NCBI GenBank assembly: GCA_965204775.1
Contig: CBDBFH010000026.1
Span: 1 to 9,907 of the forward strand
DNA length: 9,907 bases
DNA from: CBDBFH01 sp965204775
GTDB lineage: Bacteria > Pseudomonadota > Alphaproteobacteria > JAPOUT01 > G958296285
Direction of reading: 5' to 3'
Part shown: piece by piece, positions 6,813 through 9,907 of the stretch
Layout: the number at the start of each line of letters is the position of its first letter
How positions within the stretch are numbered: the stretch's first letter is position 1
Notes under the pieces: model-generated
What the model was told of the DNA's origin: nothing
Seen by the model: only the letters and a program-made list of their open reading frames with translations
Databases searched by the model: none
Position numbers and translations under genes: made by a program

Positions 6813-9800
6813 TGCGCGCGCTGGAAATGCGGGTGGGCTCGGGCTGGCTGGGCGATGACCGGACGCGGGGGCCGTGGAGCGCAACGGTGCTGTCGGGTCT
6901 GGTGAAAGGCGGGGACCGCGCGGTTGCGGAGATCGAGCGTCTTGCGCAGGGCCACGCGCTGGTGCCGGGGGGAGATGCGCGGCGCGCCATCGAGGTGCTC
7001 GCGTGGGCGTATGTCTCGGACCCGGTGGCGGACAAGGTGGCCCTGGCCTGGAGCCGGGCGGATGCGGGGGCGTTGACCACGGCCATCCGGGCGCAGCTCG
7101 ATGCGGTGGATCCGGAGCGCCGGGGCTTTCGGGCGGAGGCGCATGGCCCGCTCAAGGGCCTGAAGCCGGGCGACCGGATCCGGTTCCTGGCATCAAGCCC
7201 GTGGCGACCCCCGGCGGAGCGGGATGCAACATGGGCCACGCGCCGTCTGCGGGCGGGGGAGCAGGCTGAGGTTCTGGGACGGGACGCGCAGAGCGGGGGG
7301 CTGGTTCTGCGTGTTGCGGGACAGGGCAATGCGAAGCTGCGGGAGATCGTGCTGCCGCGCGGAGCGGAGGGGGAGGTGCCGAAGTGGGGATTTGCCTTTG
7401 CGGGTACGATCCACGGCGAGGGGGCGCGGGTCCGCGAGAGCGTGCATCTGCTGGTCGCCTCCGGCATGACCCGGCAGGTGCTGGCAGCGGGTGTTGCGGC
7501 GCATGCACGCGATCTCAAAATGGTGATGCCGTCGGCAGAGGCGCGTATGAAAGACCTGCTGACCCGGATCGTGCGGCGGGAGGGCCGGGCGGAAACGGTG
7601 CTGGATTACGGGTTCGATCCGGCGCAGGGCGCGCGGGCGGCAGTTCTGGGGCGGAGTGTCGAGATCGCGCCGGAGGCGGGCGGGGTCAGCGGCGCGGTCG
7701 AGCGCTTGGCGGCGCTGGCGGGCCTGTCGCGGGATCCGGGTCGGGATCCGCTGCCCGGAGGTGTGGAGAGCGAGGTGCTGGCCGAGGTGATCGGTGCGGC
7801 AATCCTGCGGGACGGGGCGGCGCCCGGAGGGAAAGACCGGCTCGCGGTGGAACGCTATGTGGGCAGTCTCGGCGACCGGAAGGCCTGGCGGGTCCTGCTG
7901 CGCCACCTCCCGGCGTCCCTGCCGGGGGCTGCCGACCAGATGGCGCACCGGGAGGTCGGCGTGGACAACCGGGGGCGTCCACTGGCGGTGGCGCGGTATC
8001 TGGCGCGCGGGGGGCTGGCGGCGCGGACCCTGGGCGAGGAGGAGGTTGCGCGGCTCTTTGAAGCCGGGCTGACGCTCTATGGCACACGGGTGGAGATGGC
8101 GCGCACCCACGGGCGGATGGATGCGCTGGTGCCGAAGGGCGTGGCAGGTGCCCCGACGCCGGACTGGCCGGATCCCGAAGACCGGCCAGGGAAAGCCGGA
8201 CCCCGCAGGTCCGGCGGGCCGCATGCGCGCGGCGCAGGGCGGGGCCGGAAACGCGGGCTGCTGGAGGAGGCGCTGGCCGGTACCCATGCCTCTGACGAGC
8301 AGATGGCGCGCATGGCGCTGGAGATATTCGGGATCACGGACCGGCCGCGACGGCGGGCGCGCCGTCTGGCGTATAAATCCGCGCTGCGTCATGGATATGA
8401 GGCGGGGGTGTCGGGGACGGACACGAGGAACAGGGCGGCGCACCCGAAAGAGAGCCGGACGGAGACTGTGGTCGATGCTGTCAGCGATCAGCGGGCCACG
8501 CCGGGGCGCGCAGACCCCGCCGCGCCGCGCCTCGAAACGGGCGCCGAAACGGAGGGGCCGCCCGCGCCGGACTATCCGCCGGTGGATTGGGATGCGGTTA
8601 TGGCGCAGACCAGCGCGCGGAATCTGGCGCTGGAGCGCGAGATGCACGCGGCGCGGGCGGACACGGCGCTGGCGCTCCGGCTGGCGGTGGCAATCGGCGC
8701 AAGGGCCGCGTTCGAGGACCCGATCCACCAGCGCGACCTGCCCAAAGAGATCGCAGGGATGTTCGCCGCCGATCCGGAAGGGGCAGGGACGGAGGACATC
8801 CTCCCGCGCCTGGAGCGCGTGGTGAACCGCAAGGGGTGCGCGCCGGCGCACCGAACGCTGGCCGACGCGGCACTGGGGGCGCTTCAGGGCGGGCCGCTGC
8901 CGGAGCAGGAGGCGTTGCTGGCCGGGCGGGGTGAGGTGCTTGAGGCGCTGGCGGCCCCGGACCGGCCTGCGGGATTGCCGCAGGCGCTGATCACGCGCAT
9001 GGCAGAGGTGTTTACGCAATCGGAAATCTGGGCGCTGACGGATGCGAGCGAGGCCCTTCCCGAAAGCGTCCCGGCGCTCGGGGCGCAAACACGGGCGTGG
9101 ATATCGGACCGGCTGATTGATGCGGCCAGGGCCCGGGATCCGGGCCTCCGTCCGGACGCGCCGGAGGGTGCGGCCATGGAAACAGAACAGGAGACGCGGA
9201 TGAAAGAGCCACAGGAGACACGGGACAAGACAACGATCCGTGGAGAAACAATGTCGTCGGTGTTACTCAACGATGTCAGCGCGGAGACATTCAGCGATCT
9301 GCGCAAGGGGTTCAGCTTCGAGGAAATCAGGGCATTGCGTGATCCGGAGCGGGCGTTGCCCGCAGGCCTCCCGGATCTCACAGCGGACGAGAGGCGGCAG
9401 ATCGCAGCCGTGCTGACTGCGGGGCCTCCGAAGCCGGAGCGCAGCAGTACGGGTGGTGGTCCGGCAGCGTTCGTGCCCGACCCGAAATACGACGGGCGGG
9501 CGCTGCAACTGGCCTGCGCCATCACCGAGCGGGTGGCGGCGACAGACCCGATCCACCAACGCGATCTGGTGTCCGACATCCGGGCGCTTCTGAAGGCGGC
9601 GGATGGCGCACAGGATCTGCCGGAGATCAGGGTGCGGCAGATCACAGCCGGGCTGACAAACGCGCGGGTGGCGCTGGATACGAAGCTCGCGCTGGCACAT
9701 GAGGTCGTAAAGGATGATCCTCGCGGCCCCGAAGCGCAGGTACTGCAAGTTGCACCGTTTCTCGAGAGCGTCGGCGATAGAAACGAGAACCTGCGCCGTC

Positions 9801-9907
9801 ACCCGCTGTGGCTCTATCACACAGACGTCGAGAATGCCTATGACCGTCAACTAAGCGCGCGACTGGACGAGGCGCTCTCCAAAGTCATATTTCCGACCGA
9901 AGCGGAA
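6812..9907 (+). CDS. 3' fragment: rest of vestigial helicase unit C plus long C-terminal tail (no stop in window)
   Basis: I translated this frame codon by codon. It has no stop for 1032 codons and runs off the right edge. It follows unit A closely: ALAWSRADAGALTTAIR (78-94), DAVDPERRGFRAEAHGPLKG (97-116), KPGDRIRF (118-125), AEVLGRD (152-158), WGFAFAGTI (192-200), SVHLLVASGMTRQ (210-222) and LDYGFDPA (264-271). Motifs V and VI are again degenerate. The tail then holds a folded-looking region (about 340-440), a basic patch RGAGRGRKRG (473-482), a Pro/Glu-rich linker (about 535-592), and two copies of DPIHQRDL (636-643 and 912-919) within related segments. The tail resembles no family I can name. 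ATG 6812 overlaps the upstream TGA (TGATG), which could allow coupled restart. ATG 6794 is also in frame. Natively it is a continuation, not a separate gene. Confidence 0.75.
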   Translation, partial: MRALEMRVGSGWLGDDRTRGPWSATVLSGLVKGGDRAVAEIERLAQGHALVPGGDARRAIEVLAWAYVSDPVADKVALAWSRADAGALTTAIRAQLDAVDPERRGFRAEAHGPLKGLKPGDRIRFLASSPWRPPAERDATWATRRLRAGEQAEVLGRDAQSGGLVLRVAGQGNAKLREIVLPRGAEGEVPKWGFAFAGTIHGEGARVRESVHLLVASGMTRQVLAAGVAAHARDLKMVMPSAEARMKDLLTRIVRREGRAETVLDYGFDPAQGARAAVLGRSVEIAPEAGGVSGAVERLAALAGLSRDPGRDPLPGGVESEVLAEVIGAAILRDGAAPGGKDRLAVERYVGSLGDRKAWRVLLRHLPASLPGAADQMAHREVGVDNRGRPLAVARYLARGGLAARTLGEEEVARLFEAGLTLYGTRVEMARTHGRMDALVPKGVAGAPTPDWPDPEDRPGKAGPRRSGGPHARGAGRGRKRGLLEEALAGTHASDEQMARMALEIFGITDRPRRRARRLAYKSALRHGYEAGVSGTDTRNRAAHPKESRTETVVDAVSDQRATPGRADPAAPRLETGAETEGPPAPDYPPVDWDAVMAQTSARNLALEREMHAARADTALALRLAVAIGARAAFEDPIHQRDLPKEIAGMFAADPEGAGTEDILPRLERVVNRKGCAPAHRTLADAALGALQGGPLPEQEALLAGRGEVLEALAAPDRPAGLPQALITRMAEVFTQSEIWALTDASEALPESVPALGAQTRAWISDRLIDAARARDPGLRPDAPEGAAMETEQETRMKEPQETRDKTTIRGETMSSVLLNDVSAETFSDLRKGFSFEEIRALRDPERALPAGLPDLTADERRQIAAVLTAGPPKPERSSTGGGPAAFVPDPKYDGRALQLACAITERVAATDPIHQRDLVSDIRALLKAADGAQDLPEIRVRQITAGLTNARVALDTKLALAHEVVKDDPRGPEAQVLQVAPFLESVGDRNENLRRHPLWLYHTDVENAYDRQLSARLDEALSKVIFPTEAE
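7068..7187 (+). repeat. Nucleotide-level repeat, copy 2 (motif IV to KPGDRIRF)
   Basis: This stretch is nearly the same at DNA level as 1080-1172 continued at 2100-2126. Shared blocks include ACGGCCATCCGGGCGC and GGGCGACCGGATCCGGTT. The protein level is DAVDPERR and AEAHGPLKGLKPGDRIRF in both. The similarity is higher here than elsewhere in units A and C, which are otherwise related but diverged. Confidence 0.7.
8660..8890 (+). repeat. C-terminal tail repeat, copy 1 (DPIHQRDL)
   Basis: The encoded ALRLAVAIGARAAFEDPIHQ followed by RDLPKEI resembles the segment near 9512-9700. The core DPIHQRDL is at 8717-8740. It probably forms a helical repeat unit of unknown role. Confidence 0.6.
9512..9700 (+). 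repeat. C-terminal tail repeat, copy 2 (DPIHQRDL)
   Basis: The encoded ALQLACAITERVAATDPIHQ followed by RDLVSDI aligns with copy 1. The core at 9545-9568 is identical in protein and differs by two synonymous bases from 8717-8740. The region between the copies also looks related within itself: LEALAAPDRPAGLP (710-723) against IRALRDPERALPAGLP (839-854). Confidence 0.6.

Larger units (their letters stand above)
2..9907 (+). pseudogene. Giant multi-helicase TraI/TraA-like (MobF-type) gene, disrupted, partial at both ends
   Basis: This entry spans the whole ancestral gene, whose pieces are described separately. Without the two insertion sequences, the host pieces read as one protein with three consecutive RecD/TraI-like helicase units (A, B, C) and a long C-terminal tail, more than 2500 residues inside the window alone. 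Continuity at the first break is direct. Unit A stops at GPLKGL just before the IS5-family element, and KPGDRIRF resumes just after it. The same GPLKGLKPGDRIRF string is uninterrupted in unit C at 7147-7188. F TraI and TrwC relaxases carry relaxase, vestigial and active helicase domains in one chain, so a conjugative DNA-processing role is likely. No relaxase domain is visible here, so that role is inferred. Two insertions and one frameshift make the full-length product impossible as read. Confidence 0.75.

Noticed and set aside
6874..7508. Plus-strand frame 1 frame at 6874-7269 and overlapping minus-strand frames
   Set aside because: Gly/Arg-rich or Pro-rich shadow proteins. The overlapping frame 2 aligns with unit A over its whole length.
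7193..9088. 631-codon open frame on the minus strand
   Set aside because: It is the shadow of the real plus-strand frame in very GC-rich DNA. Its protein is Arg/Pro/His-rich with no recognisable motif, while the plus strand reads as a helicase continuation.
9191..9260. Possible internal start (CAGGAG then ATG 9200, or ATG 9251) for a separate downstream gene
   Set aside because: The frame is continuous with the upstream protein, and the DPIHQRDL repeat family spans both sides, so a linker within one protein is more likely.
1..9907. CRISPR array, tRNA/rRNA, toxin-antitoxin or defence system
   Set aside because: No spaced direct repeats, RNA gene signatures or recognisable small gene pairs were seen. 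The repeats present are paralogous helicase units and IS ends.

Overview
The window is very GC-rich and looks like accessory DNA, probably plasmid or conjugative-element DNA, from an alphaproteobacterium, plausibly Rhodobacterales or a relative. That guess rests on the GC-heavy codon use, the MobF/TraI-type conjugative helicase sequence, and two insertion sequences of types common in that group. The taxonomic call is inference only. No rRNA, tRNA, CRISPR array, replication gene or complete housekeeping gene is visible.

Almost all host DNA here belongs to one very large plus-strand gene that enters at the left edge and leaves at the right edge. It encodes a multi-module protein with three superfamily-1, RecD/TraI-like helicase units in tandem. 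Unit A covers about 2-1175 and continues at 2104-2597. Unit B covers about 2760-4360. Unit C starts near 4662, resumes near 6366 and ends around 7630. Unit B keeps every helicase motif I checked: Walker A, DEAG box, GDPEQLQPV, motif V and motif VI. Units A and C keep an intact P-loop, but their motifs III, V and VI are degenerate, which resembles the vestigial helicase domain of F TraI. Beyond unit C is a long tail with a basic patch and a duplicated DPIHQRDL element. Any relaxase domain would lie upstream, outside the window.

The gene is broken in three places. (1) An intact IS5-family, IS1031-like element (1176-2100) interrupts unit A. It has terminal inverted repeats and a TGA target duplication, and removing it restores the reading frame exactly. 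(2) An intact IS256-family element (about 4993-6379, transposase on the minus strand) interrupts unit C between its N-terminal subdomain and its P-loop. The reading frames on its two sides are not restored by simple excision at the visible flanking repeat. (3) A one-base frameshift near 6785-6793 divides unit C again. After it, frame 2 stays open for at least 1032 codons to the window end (6812 to beyond 9907).

The two transposases are probably the only intact complete genes. The remaining segments are open fragments of a once continuous conjugation-type helicase protein. The middle fragment still holds a complete catalytic helicase module and could be active if expressed, although no convincing ribosome binding site precedes it.
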